From: Eggerthellaceae bacterium
Lineage (GTDB): Bacteria; Actinomycetota; Coriobacteriia; Coriobacteriales; Eggerthellaceae
NCBI GenBank assembly: GCA_017434045.1
Contig: JAFRGA010000027.1
Span: forward strand, 1 to 43,241
DNA: 43,241 bases
Direction: 5' to 3'
Under the pieces are notes generated by a model that did not search any database, was not told where the DNA came from, and worked only from the letters and a program-made list of their open reading frames with translations. Shown here in pieces: positions 31,733 through 40,556 of this stretch. The stretch's first letter is position 1. Each line of letters begins with the position of its first letter. The translations under genes and the position numbers were made by a program.

Positions 31733-33049
31733 ATGTTGCATGGAAACGAAATACCCCCTTTCGATAAGACGTCCCTCGACGTGCTGGCATCTATACCCTG
31801 GACGGGCAGAGCTGTCCTTTTGGTAGACCTTGATGCGTTCTTCGCCTCAGTCGAGCAGCTCGACCATCCGGGATGGCGTGGCAAGCCCGTCATAGTTGGC
31901 GGTGGTGCCGATAGGCGCGGCGTGGTATCTACGGCGTCATACGAGGCACGCAAATACGGCGTACGCTCCGCGATGCCCTCCTCGACAGCGCAAAGGCTCT
32001 GTCCCGACGCCATCTGGACAGTGGGTCACTACAGCCGTTACAAGGAGATGTCGAATGCGGTGATGTCGATCTTGTTCGACGAAACGCCCCACGTTCAGCA
32101 GGTGAGCATCGACGAAGCCTTCATGGACGTGACGCCGACCGAAATCAACCGCGAACATCCGGTCCTTATCGCACGGCGCATCCAAGAGCGCGTCGAAAAG
32201 CTTGGCGTTTCATGCTCCATAGGATTGGGCACGACGAAGGCAATTGCGAAACTGGCCTCTGATATGGACAAACCGCGCGGTCTTACCGTCGTCTTACCCG
32301 GGAGTGAAGCTAACTTCATGGCTCCCCTCCCCGTAAGGGCCCTCAGCGGAATCGGTCCTGCTGCGGAACGCGTTTTGAAGAATCATGGGATCGAGACGCT
32401 CGGAGACCTTGCGAATGCCGATGAAGAATCGGTCATCTTATGGCTCGGCAAGCAAGGCCAAGTGATGCTCAACCGCGCAAGGGGATTGGAAGAGGACCCC
32501 ATAGATCCCGACAATAGCGTCAAATCGGTCTCGAACGAGGTCTCGTTTGCGGAAGACCTCGTAAAACGCGAGGACATCACAGGTGCGATCTCATCGATGG
32601 CAGCGAAAGTGGGCAGACGCTTGCGACGCAAGGGCCTGAAAGGCAGCACCCTCGCTTTGAAGGTGCGCTATTCCGACCGAAGCGTACGCAGCGTCCAGCG
32701 CCCCATCGGGCAACCGAGTGACGACGAGTACCTGTTCATGGAAATGCTCGAGGAGATGCTCCCTGATGTTTGGAGCACTGGCATGGCGTTACGCCTCGTC
32801 GGGGTGGCCGTCACCGGTTTCGATACCGCGAAAGACGAGCCTGAGCAGCTCTCGCTTTTCGACGATACGACCGAAGCGGAAGTGGACGTTGCCGCTGAAA
32901 GCGAAACCGCGCGCCGGCGCGGGCTCATGAGCGCCACCGACAAGGTCAAGGAACGTTTCGGCGAATCGGCCGTCCGTTTCGGACGAGAACTGCGCCTCTC
33001 TGGTAACACGACCGGGTCAAGCTCCAAGAACCCTGCAGATTACAAGTAA
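31733..33049 (+). CDS. dinB: DNA polymerase IV (Y family)
   Basis: 438 residues. Catalytic motifs VDLDAFFASVEQ and SIDEAFMD give the metal-binding acids; SIGLGTTKAIAKLASDMDKP and a helix-hairpin-helix (ALSGIGPAAERVL) follow, then a little-finger domain. The C-terminal part has EQLSLFDD, a good beta-clamp-binding peptide, and a further 60-residue tail. It copies past DNA lesions with low fidelity. ATG at 31733 fits the family start but has no ribosome-binding site; an upstream open stretch of 34 codons is not family-like. No clear SOS operator seen in the spacer shared with the divergent aminotransferase-like gene. Confidence 0.93.
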   Translation: MLHGNEIPPFDKTSLDVLASIPWTGRAVLLVDLDAFFASVEQLDHPGWRGKPVIVGGGADRRGVVSTASYEARKYGVRSAMPSSTAQRLCPDAIWTVGHYSRYKEMSNAVMSILFDETPHVQQVSIDEAFMDVTPTEINREHPVLIARRIQERVEKLGVSCSIGLGTTKAIAKLASDMDKPRGLTVVLPGSEANFMAPLPVRALSGIGPAAERVLKNHGIETLGDLANADEESVILWLGKQGQVMLNRARGLEEDPIDPDNSVKSVSNEVSFAEDLVKREDITGAISSMAAKVGRRLRRKGLKGSTLALKVRYSDRSVRSVQRPIGQPSDDEYLFMEMLEEMLPDVWSTGMALRLVGVAVTGFDTAKDEPEQLSLFDDTTEAEVDVAAESETARRRGLMSATDKVKERFGESAVRFGRELRLSGNTTGSSSKNPADYK

Positions 33050-33110
33050 GCGTGACGGAGGCGGATAACCCGCCCCGGCACTTCGCCACGCCCTGTGCTT
33101 CCTCGCCGTT

Positions 33111-35672
33111 TTACGCGACCTGTGCCTCGTATCCTTCGTCGACAATGGCGTCGATAATGACGTCGGCGGCAACGTCAGCGGACATCTTGGCAACGGCGAT
33201 GCCGGAATCGAGATCGACGACGGCCTCCTCGACGCCGTCGACGCGCTCCATGGCCTTCTTGACGTGGGCTACGCACTTCATGCAGGTCATGCCATCAACT
33301 TTGAACGTTTTCTCCATCAGTTCCTCCGTTTCCAGTTCGATGACGGGCAGCTCTGCGAACAGCGCCCCCGCATCTTCTTCTTGCCCATGCGTGAATTTCG
33401 GCTTCCAGGCGCGCAGGCGCAAGGCATTGCTCACGACGCAGACCGAACTGAGGCTCATCGCCGCAGCTGCAATCATGGGGTTCAGGTTGATACCGAGCGG
33501 CGAGAGGACGCCTGCAGCAACCGGTATGCATACCGCATTGTAGAACAACGCCCAGAACAAGTTCTGCTTGATGTTCGTAAGCGTAGCGCGGGACAGCTGG
33601 ATAGCCGCCGGAACATCAGCCAGATCGCTTCTCATGAGCACGATATCGGCGCTCTCGATGGCGACATCCGTACCAGCGCCGATGGCAATACCCACATCTG
33701 CCCTGACGAGCGCTGGGGCGTCGTTGATACCGTCCCCGACCATGGCAACTTTCCCATCGGCGGACAGTTGCTGGACCTTTTGGTCCTTATCGGCAGGAAG
33801 GACGTCGGATACGACTTCGTCAACACCTACTATCCTCTGAATTGCCTGGGCTGTACGGGCATTGTCGCCGGTGAGCATGACGGTCTTGACGCCCATATCG
33901 CCCAACTCGGCGATAGCGCGCTTGCTCGAGGGCTTTACGGCATCGGCAACGGCTATGAGGCCGAGCAGCCGCCCCTCTGCGGCGAAGAACAAGGGAGTTG
34001 CCCCCTGCTCGGCCAAGGAGTTGGCGCGCTCCGTAAGCTCAGATATATCAACGTCGTTTCCAGACATCAGCGAAGTGTTTCCTGCTACGAGCCTCTTGCT
34101 CGCGCTGTTCGCGATTAGACCTCCTCCGGCAACCTGCTCGAACGAATCGGTGGTGATCGCCTTTGCGCCGCATGCCTGTGCGTAGTCGCACACGGCACGG
34201 GCAAGCGGATGTTCCGAGGGGCTCTCGATGGTGTAGGCAGCGTTGAGCAGGTCGATGATGTCGGCGTCGTGCGCGAGCTCCACTGCGACGACCTGCGGTG
34301 AGCCGGTGGTAATGGTTCCGGTTTTGTCCAGAACGACCGTTTTCAGGTCGTGGGCGTTCTGTAGCGCTTCAGCTGACTTGATCAATATGCCGTTCGCGGC
34401 ACCACGCCCCGTTCCGACCATGACGGCAGTCGGCGTCGCCAGCCCGAGTGCGCAGGGGCAAGAGATGACGAGGACCGTGATCGCGTGGGTGAGCGCGGTT
34501 TCCAACGTGGAACCGAGGAAGAACATCCACACCACGAAGGCAACGGCGGCGATGGCGATGACAATCGGGACGAAGACACCCGCCACCTTGTCGGCGAATT
34601 GCTCGATGGGGGCCTTGGTGCTCGTCGCCTCGTCTACGAGGCGGATTATGCCGGCAAGCGTGGTGTCGTCGCCGACGCGCTCGACGCGCATGACGAAGTA
34701 ACCGGACCTGCTGATGGTTGCACCGGTAACGCGGTCGCCTGACAGCTTGTCGACCGGCACGGACTCGCCTGTGATGGCCGATTCGTCAAGCGATCCGGAT
34801 CCTTCCACGATAACCCCGTCCACCGGAACGGACTCGCCTGCGCGCACGACCAGCAAATCGCCTACGCGTACCTGCTCGACGGGAACCATCTCCTCTGAGC
34901 CGTCGTCCCCGATGCGGGTTGCTGTCTTGGGGGCCAGGTCCATGAGGGAGGTTATCGCATCGGTCGTCCTACCCTTCGCCCGCGCCTCGAAATACTTTCC
35001 AAGCGTTATGAGCGTCAGTATCATCGCAGCAGATTCGAAATATAGGTCCATCCCGGCGGCGGATGCCTCATCGGGCATGCCCATACCCAGGAAATACGCG
35101 ATGCGGTACAGCCCGTAGATTCCGTAAACCGTCGAAGCGCTGGCGCCGAGCGCGATGAGGGAGTCCATGTTCGGGGAAAGGTGCGCAAGCGTCTTGAATC
35201 CCACACGGAAGAACTTGAAGTTCACGAATATGACCGGTATCAGCAACAGGAACTGGGTCAACGCGAAAATCATGATGTTGTGCGACCCATGGAAAAACCC
35301 CGGTAGGGGCCATCCGAACATATGGCCCATAGAGATGTAGAACAGCGGGATGGTGAAGACGAGCGAGGCGATCAGGCGGTTGCGAACCTTACGCGCCTCC
35401 TCGGCAGCCTGGTTTTTGGGCTTATTTGCTATCGTGGTCGAAGGAGAACCCGCTCCTTCTGAAATGCGCGGGCTCGCACCGTAACCTGCCTTCTGTACGG
35501 CGGTGCTGATGGCTGAAAGGGTATCAGGTGAGCCATCGTATTCGACTTCCATGCTGTTTTTCAGCAAATTCACCGCAACGCCCTCGACGCCGGCAACGCC
35601 GATCGTCGCCTTCTCGACATGCGTGGCGCAAGCGGCGCATGTCATGCCCGTTACGTCGAACGTCTGCTTCAT
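33111..35672 (-). CDS. copA: Copper-exporting P1B-type ATPase with N- and C-terminal heavy-metal domains
   Basis: 853 residues. N-terminal HMA domain with MTCAAC (C12, C15); eight predicted membrane segments; phosphatase-domain TGES; C405-P-C407 in the transport site; phosphorylated D449 in DKTGT; SEHPLA; GDGINDAP. These specify a Cu+ exporter. Unusually, a second HMA domain (GMTCMKC) is fused after the last membrane pair. An internal ATG at 33317, preceded by GGAGG with a 5-base gap, could also start this last 68 residues as a free CopZ-like chaperone. The ATG at 35672 is used; its ribosome-binding site is weak. A dyad overlaps the likely promoter upstream, suggesting metal-responsive control. 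Confidence 0.93.
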   Translation of the reverse strand: MKQTFDVTGMTCAACATHVEKATIGVAGVEGVAVNLLKNSMEVEYDGSPDTLSAISTAVQKAGYGASPRISEGAGSPSTTIANKPKNQAAEEARKVRNRLIASLVFTIPLFYISMGHMFGWPLPGFFHGSHNIMIFALTQFLLLIPVIFVNFKFFRVGFKTLAHLSPNMDSLIALGASASTVYGIYGLYRIAYFLGMGMPDEASAAGMDLYFESAAMILTLITLGKYFEARAKGRTTDAITSLMDLAPKTATRIGDDGSEEMVPVEQVRVGDLLVVRAGESVPVDGVIVEGSGSLDESAITGESVPVDKLSGDRVTGATISRSGYFVMRVERVGDDTTLAGIIRLVDEATSTKAPIEQFADKVAGVFVPIVIAIAAVAFVVWMFFLGSTLETALTHAITVLVISCPCALGLATPTAVMVGTGRGAANGILIKSAEALQNAHDLKTVVLDKTGTITTGSPQVVAVELAHDADIIDLLNAAYTIESPSEHPLARAVCDYAQACGAKAITTDSFEQVAGGGLIANSASKRLVAGNTSLMSGNDVDISELTERANSLAEQGATPLFFAAEGRLLGLIAVADAVKPSSKRAIAELGDMGVKTVMLTGDNARTAQAIQRIVGVDEVVSDVLPADKDQKVQQLSADGKVAMVGDGINDAPALVRADVGIAIGAGTDVAIESADIVLMRSDLADVPAAIQLSRATLTNIKQNLFWALFYNAVCIPVAAGVLSPLGINLNPMIAAAAMSLSSVCVVSNALRLRAWKPKFTHGQEEDAGALFAELPVIELETEELMEKTFKVDGMTCMKCVAHVKKAMERVDGVEEAVVDLDSGIAVAKMSADVAADVIIDAIVDEGYEAQVA
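33315..33327 (-). promoter_or_regulatory. Internal ribosome-binding site and ATG in copA
   Basis: Minus-strand GGAGG (33323-33327), AACTG, ATG (33315-33317), in frame with copA, placed exactly at the start of the C-terminal HMA domain (MEKTFKVDGMTCMKC). Its sequence is stronger than the ribosome-binding site of copA itself. Confidence 0.45.
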
Positions 35673-35709
35673 CAAAACCCGCTATCTCTAAACGACTCTA
35701 ATTGAGAGC

Positions 35710-35738
35710 ATAATCTGACAACTCAGACTGATTATCAA
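35710..35738 (-). promoter_or_regulatory. Candidate copA promoter with overlapping dyad
   Basis: Minus strand TTGATA (35733-35738) and GATTAT (35710-35715) are 17 bases apart. The arms ATAATC and GATTAT (35710-35735) and an inner TCTGA/TCAGA pair form a dyad across the spacer, as expected for an operator. The regulator is not in the window. Confidence 0.35.
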
Positions 35739-35774
35739 GTGCTATTGATCAGGTTAAGCGTGTTATAAAAAACC

Positions 35775-36806
35775 TTAATTGAACTTGAAAATCTTCTGCG
35801 CCAGATGATATCCGCCAAGTCCTAAGCGGCGACCCAACTCTGTGGGAATGTTTGTGCCGAGGTTGAGGACATTCCAACGAACCTGCTGGTACATACCAGG
35901 CCTGCGCGTTTTGAGGTAGTCCCAGATGTCGGCACGTTTCTGCTCTGCTTCCTCGGTGTTGATCATGCGCAGGAACACCGAGCAGATGCACATCATCATG
36001 GAGAGGTAGTTGCCCATGTAGCGACGCAGCTTCTTCTGCACGACATCCTTGTTCAAATCGACTGCGTCGATCATGAAGCGCGTGACGCGTAGTTGCTGGT
36101 CGATGCGAGATTTCATCGTTTCCTCGTTAACGGACTGGCCTTCCCTGCCGATGAAATAGCGGTACATGTCCGCGTCGAAGTACTTAATCGAGTAAACCGT
36201 GGGAAGCGGCACGTACACGAAGACGTTGTCGACGTAGAAGCAATGCTCGGGAAGCACGAGCTTCACATCGCGCAGCAGCTCGGTCCTGTAGATGACCGAA
36301 TGCATGAGCAGGTACTGGCTCGGCTTGAAGTTTCCAACATCATCCCAGGTGAATTCCGTTTCAGTCGGGAATACGTTTTTGTAATCGATGACGGTGCGCG
36401 TACCCTCGTACACCTTCTCGTACACGTAGTTGCCGATGACGAGATCGCAGGCATCTCGCAGCTCGCTCTGGCTGCGCAGGTATGCCATGATAGGCTTCAT
36501 CGCGTCGGCATCCAGCCAGTCATCGGAGTCCACTACCTTGTAGTAACGGCCCCGCGCGTTCGCCAAGCCGACATTCACGGCCGAACCGTGGCCGCCGTTC
36601 TCTTTATGGATCGCGTAAACCACATCGGGGTAACGCTCGTGCCATTCGTCAGCCTTCTCGGCTGTGTTGTCCTTGGTGGAACCGTCGTTGACTATAAGAA
36701 CCTCTATATCGCCGGTGCCATCGTCAAGCGCAACGAGCGATTCGATGCATTTATCCATGTATTCGGCTGAATTGAAGCAAGGCACAGCGAAAGTGATGGT
36801 TTTCAC
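35775..36806 (-). CDS. Family 2 glycosyltransferase
   Basis: 343 residues. GT-A fold: TFAVPCFNSAEYMDKCIESL opening, IVNDGSTKDNT, ENGGHGSAVNVGLANARG, and the metal-binding YKVVDSDDWLD. No clear membrane segments except a short hydrophobic patch (YLSMMMCICSVFL), so it is probably cytoplasmic or peripheral. It would add a sugar from a nucleotide donor to a surface glycan or lipid; donor and acceptor cannot be told. Start GTG at 36806 has AAGGGGAG five bases before; 16 upstream codons are ignored. Stands alone between copA and xseB. Confidence 0.88.
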   Translation of the reverse strand: MKTITFAVPCFNSAEYMDKCIESLVALDDGTGDIEVLIVNDGSTKDNTAEKADEWHERYPDVVYAIHKENGGHGSAVNVGLANARGRYYKVVDSDDWLDADAMKPIMAYLRSQSELRDACDLVIGNYVYEKVYEGTRTVIDYKNVFPTETEFTWDDVGNFKPSQYLLMHSVIYRTELLRDVKLVLPEHCFYVDNVFVYVPLPTVYSIKYFDADMYRYFIGREGQSVNEETMKSRIDQQLRVTRFMIDAVDLNKDVVQKKLRRYMGNYLSMMMCICSVFLRMINTEEAEQKRADIWDYLKTRRPGMYQQVRWNVLNLGTNIPTELGRRLGLGGYHLAQKIFKFN

Positions 36807-36946
36807 GCGCTCCCCTTCTCGCTTTGAGCGGACTGCGTTCCTATCGCCCGTCAATTGTATCTACGGATGAATCTCCAGATAGGAGAATCATACAAATAAG
36901 ACAATTATTACGACGCCTGAATCGCGAGAGCCCAATGTGAGGATCT

Positions 36947-37198
36947 CTACGATAACGTTGTGTCGCGTTCGGCGTCATCTTTCTCGCCGGAAAGCTCGCC
37001 CATCAGGACCGAGACTTTCTGCTCGGCTTCATTCAGGCGCTTTTGCAGCTCAGCAAGTAATGCGACGCCCCGCTCGTACCCCTTGAGGCAATCCTCGAGC
37101 TCCATCGTGTTGCTCTCGAGACGTGCAACGATGCCATCTAGTTCGGCCATGGCCTCGCGAAACGTCATCTCGTCCAATGATTTCGGTTCCATGTTCAT
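36947..37198 (-). CDS. xseB: Exodeoxyribonuclease VII small subunit
   Basis: 83 residues, typical of XseB. Conserved text TFREAMAELDGIVARLES and LEDCLKGYERGVALLAELQK, forming two helices that bind the XseA coiled coil. ATG at 37198 lies three bases after the xseA stop with GGGGAGG eight bases before. The complex degrades single-stranded DNA from both ends. Confidence 0.95.
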   Translation of the reverse strand: MNMEPKSLDEMTFREAMAELDGIVARLESNTMELEDCLKGYERGVALLAELQKRLNEAEQKVSVLMGELSGEKDDAERDTTLS

Positions 37199-37201
37199 AA
37201 T

Positions 37202-38530
37202 CTATTCCTCCCCGTTTTCCGAGAACGGTGATATGCCGACAACGTCGCAGGTCAGATTTCCGTCAATGAGCGTAACGCTTACCTGGGAGCCAATTGGCGC
37301 CTGTGAAACGGATTTTAGGATGCCGCCCTGCCCATCGCGCGCAATCGAATAACCGCGGGCTATGGTGTTGACAGGCGAAAGGTCGTCCAGTCGCGCGGCC
37401 GAGGCGCGCATCTGGTAGTTGAAGCGTTCGGTAAGAGACCCGCCAAGGCGCTGCAAACGACCCGAGATCACCTCTATCTCTTTCCCTTGACGCTCGAGAC
37501 GAGCAGGTACAGCGCGTGCAAGCCGTTCTGCAGTTGCGTCGATGTACTGAGCGTCAGCCGCGAACAGGAGCATCGGATCCTCGAAAATGGGCCTTTCGGA
37601 CACGCGCTGGACCTGCGAGCGGGCCCTCTCGATTGAAAGCGAGACATTCGTGGAGAGAGAACGTGCACGCGCCGACATGAGGGCGTCAAGGTTTTCACGC
37701 GCTGGGCTGACCGCCTCGGCGGCGGCAGTTGGCGTTGAGGCCCTGAAGTCCGAAACCATGTCTGCGATGGCGGTATCGACCTCGTGGCCGATTCCTGTGA
37801 CAACCGGCACGGGGCAGGCGGCTATGGCGCGTGCGAGCATCTCGTCGTTGAATGGCATCATGTCCTCGAAGGACCCGCCCCCCCGTACGACGAGCACGAC
37901 CTGCGCACCAGACGACACAACGCATCGGAGCCCCTCGATGATGCCTGCAGGTGCGTTGACGCCTTCGACCGGGACACCTGCGAGCAAGACGGTCGCAACG
38001 GGGAAACGGCGCCTGAGCGTGCGCAGGACGTCGTGGACCGCGGCGCTGCGCGGCGATGTGACCAAACCGATGCGCTCGGGGAAAACCGGCAGCGCGCGTT
38101 TCCGGGCAGGGTCGGTGAGCCCTTCCGCCTTGAGCTTGCGGGCGATGTTGGCGACTTTTAAACGCAAGTCCCCTTCGCCGGCGAGCGCGACGGTGAACAC
38201 GTCGAAGTTCATGCGCCCCTTCGCCGCATAGAGGGTGAATCTCCCGGTGAGCTCTACAAGCTGGCCGACAGCCAGCTGGATGCCGGAAGCACGATACCTG
38301 TTGTTCCACATCATGCACGGAAGGGATGCGGAGGAGTCCTTCACGGTGAAGTACGCAGCCTTGTACCCCGCCTTTATTGAGACCTCGGATACCTCGCCGA
38401 CCATGCGGACAGTCAGCGACTCCAATGACTGCTTGGCCAAGGACATGGCCGCAGAGACGCTCAAGGCGCCGCTTTGCCCCTGCTGGGAAGTACCGTATTG
38501 CTGGTTCTGGAAGCCTTCTTCGGACGCCAT
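37202..38530 (-). CDS. xseA: Exodeoxyribonuclease VII large subunit
   Basis: 442 residues. N-terminal OB-fold (VRMVGEVSEVSIKAGYKAAYFTVKD), then the catalytic domain with RIGLVTSPRSAAVHDVLRTL, VVRGGGSFEDMMPFNDE and GIGHEVDTAIADMVSDFRAS, then the coiled coil and a C-terminal RGYSIARD segment. ATG at 38530 lies two bases after the stop of the metallopeptidase gene, so the three genes form one operon with xseB. A 28-residue Gln/Ser/Gly-rich stretch precedes the OB-fold. Confidence 0.95.
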   Translation of the reverse strand: MASEEGFQNQQYGTSQQGQSGALSVSAAMSLAKQSLESLTVRMVGEVSEVSIKAGYKAAYFTVKDSSASLPCMMWNNRYRASGIQLAVGQLVELTGRFTLYAAKGRMNFDVFTVALAGEGDLRLKVANIARKLKAEGLTDPARKRALPVFPERIGLVTSPRSAAVHDVLRTLRRRFPVATVLLAGVPVEGVNAPAGIIEGLRCVVSSGAQVVLVVRGGGSFEDMMPFNDEMLARAIAACPVPVVTGIGHEVDTAIADMVSDFRASTPTAAAEAVSPARENLDALMSARARSLSTNVSLSIERARSQVQRVSERPIFEDPMLLFAADAQYIDATAERLARAVPARLERQGKEIEVISGRLQRLGGSLTERFNYQMRASAARLDDLSPVNTIARGYSIARDGQGGILKSVSQAPIGSQVSVTLIDGNLTCDVVGISPFSENGEE

Positions 38531-38532
38531 GG

Positions 38533-39189
38533 CTAATCGCGACGCATGCCGAGCAGGTAGACCAACTGCAGCAACGACGCCAAGGCGGCGGCCACGTACG
38601 TGAGTGCGCAAGCCCTGAGCACCGAGAAGGACCCGGCAACCTCACCCTCGGGAAGGCCGATGGTCTTCATGTAGTCCATGGCGCGATGCGATGCGTTGAA
38701 CTCGACAGGCAGCGTGACGATCTGGAAGAGAACGACGGCTGCGTACATGACGATTGCGATGTCGATGAGGGAGTTCATGACGAGGAAAATGCCGGCTATG
38801 AGCACAAAGAACCATATGTTGGAAGCGAAATTGGCTACAGGCCACAGGGCGGAGCGTATCTTGAGGGGCCCATATCCCTGGGCGAACTGGCAGGCATGCC
38901 CCACTTCGTGGCACGCAGTGGCGTAGGCGGTTACAGAGCAGTTGTCGTACACGCTGGGGCTGAGCGCAATCGAGTTGGTACGCGGATCGAAATGGTCTTG
39001 GCCTTCGTTCCCGCGTTGGATTACGACGCCCGTGACGCCGTTAGCACGCAACATGCGTTCTGCCGCCTGGGCGCCGGTGATGCCGCTCGAAGAGCGTACT
39101 TGCGAGTACTTCCTAAGCTGCGAATTGACGTAGCCAGAAGCACCCAGGCCAAGCGCGAGCGTGACAATGATTAAAAACCAATACGACAT
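38533..39189 (-). CDS. YugP-type membrane zinc metallopeptidase
   Basis: 218 residues of the neutral zinc metallopeptidase family (Zn_peptidase_2). Membrane segment at the N-terminus, zinc motif H94-E-V-G-H98 within ATACHEVGHACQ, and further membrane segments after about residue 115; EFNASHRA likely gives a third ligand. Substrate unknown for the family. Good ribosome-binding site (GAGAGGG). Sits two bases before xseA in one operon; I know of no functional reason for this pairing. Confidence 0.88.
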   Translation of the reverse strand: MSYWFLIIVTLALGLGASGYVNSQLRKYSQVRSSSGITGAQAAERMLRANGVTGVVIQRGNEGQDHFDPRTNSIALSPSVYDNCSVTAYATACHEVGHACQFAQGYGPLKIRSALWPVANFASNIWFFVLIAGIFLVMNSLIDIAIVMYAAVVLFQIVTLPVEFNASHRAMDYMKTIGLPEGEVAGSFSVLRACALTYVAAALASLLQLVYLLGMRRD

Positions 39190-39318
39190 GGGACCCTCTC
39201 TTCCAACGTTGTTTGTTCTACGAGATTATAGCGCTCATTTGTTCGTGTTTTCACTATGTTACCGATATGTTTGAAACCGCGGGATCTAAACGACGGCGGC
39301 AAGGCACGTCAGAGCTCA

Positions 39319-40470
39319 TCACTGGCTGCACGCCTTCGAAATCGAGACCTTCCCATTCTTTATGGACAGCGTCAGGCGACCTTCCATGAAATCGACGAGT
39401 TCCGCGCCGACGAGCTCACGCCTCCACCCCTTGAGCAAGTCGATACCCTTTCGATGCCCTCTCGCAACTTCCACGAGGTCCGAATGGCTCGCAAGCGTCG
39501 GGACGGCAACGCCATACTCCGTCGCGCGAATACGGACGATGCTCATGAGCAGGTCAACTTGCGCATCTACGTTCGGCTCGCTCTTGCTTGAGTTGGGAAC
39601 CTCCGGCCAGGTGTCGGGCGCGGAATCGAGGGCTGCCACGGCGAGCTCTATGATATCGCGCGCGTCACGCGTCGTCAGCCTCTCGCGCATGCCGCGGACC
39701 ATGAACAGCTCGTCGATCGTGCGCGGTTCGCGCTTGCAAGCCTCTACGATCTGCTCGTCGGTTATCACCCATTTTCTCGGGACGTTGCGCTTTCTCGCCT
39801 CAATCTCGCGCCAAGCTGCAATTTCGCGCGCTGCTGCCATCTGACGGCGCGACAGCTGCGTGAAATGCTTCAGCCGTCTGAAGCGCTCACGTTCGTCGGC
39901 TATGTACGTTGCCGGATCGGTCATCTCTTCAAACTCAGCGTCGAGCCAGCTCATGCGCCCTTTTTCGGTGAGCGTGTCCTTCATGGACTTGTACATCTTC
40001 GGAAGGTACACCACGTCGTCCTTCGCATAGTTGATCTGCGATTCTGAGAGGGGACGTGCCGACCAGTCCTTGAATGAATCGGTTTTCTTAAGCTTGACGC
40101 CGCAAAGCGAATGCACGAGCGAGGAGTAGCCTATTTGCTGGGCTTGTCCGAGCAGGGCAGCGGCAACTTGCGTGTCGAAGATTGGACGCGGTACGCATCC
40201 GATATCGTAGATGATGATCTCTATGTCCTGATGTCCGGCATGGAAAACCTTGACGATTTCCTCGTTCTCGAAAAGGGGTGCGAGAACTTTCAAGTCTTCC
40301 ACCTCGAACGGATCGACTATGGCGATCTCGTCGTCGGTTGCAAGCTGCATCAGGCAAAGCTTGGGATAATACGTCTTTTCTCTGAGGAACTCGGTATCTA
40401 CCGCCAGGACACTCGATGAGCCAGCGCGTTCCACGAATGCTTCGAGCTCCTGCTGGGAAGCAATGTACAT
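39319..40470 (-). CDS. rnd: Ribonuclease D
   Basis: 383 residues, near E. coli RNase D in length. DEDDy exonuclease residues: D25 and E27 in VDTEF, D82 in HAGHQDIEI, Y148 and D152 in YAKDDVVYL. An HRDC domain follows (SRRQMAAAREIAAWREIEAR ... TIDELFMVRGM), and a second degenerate helical unit ends the chain. It trims 3' ends of tRNAs and other structured RNAs. ATG at 40470 chosen because AAGGTGGGG lies just upstream; GTG at 40485 would add five residues. Its start lies 86 bp from the divergent kinase gene. Confidence 0.93.
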   Translation of the reverse strand: MYIASQQELEAFVERAGSSSVLAVDTEFLREKTYYPKLCLMQLATDDEIAIVDPFEVEDLKVLAPLFENEEIVKVFHAGHQDIEIIIYDIGCVPRPIFDTQVAAALLGQAQQIGYSSLVHSLCGVKLKKTDSFKDWSARPLSESQINYAKDDVVYLPKMYKSMKDTLTEKGRMSWLDAEFEEMTDPATYIADERERFRRLKHFTQLSRRQMAAAREIAAWREIEARKRNVPRKWVITDEQIVEACKREPRTIDELFMVRGMRERLTTRDARDIIELAVAALDSAPDTWPEVPNSSKSEPNVDAQVDLLMSIVRIRATEYGVAVPTLASHSDLVEVARGHRKGIDLLKGWRRELVGAELVDFMEGRLTLSIKNGKVSISKACSQ

Positions 40471-40556
40471 GTGGTCAATCCCCACCTTGCGTAAACGTTG
40501 ATATGCGTTACCATCATAACATCAAGTCACTGGTACAGATGATGTTGAGGTTTTCC

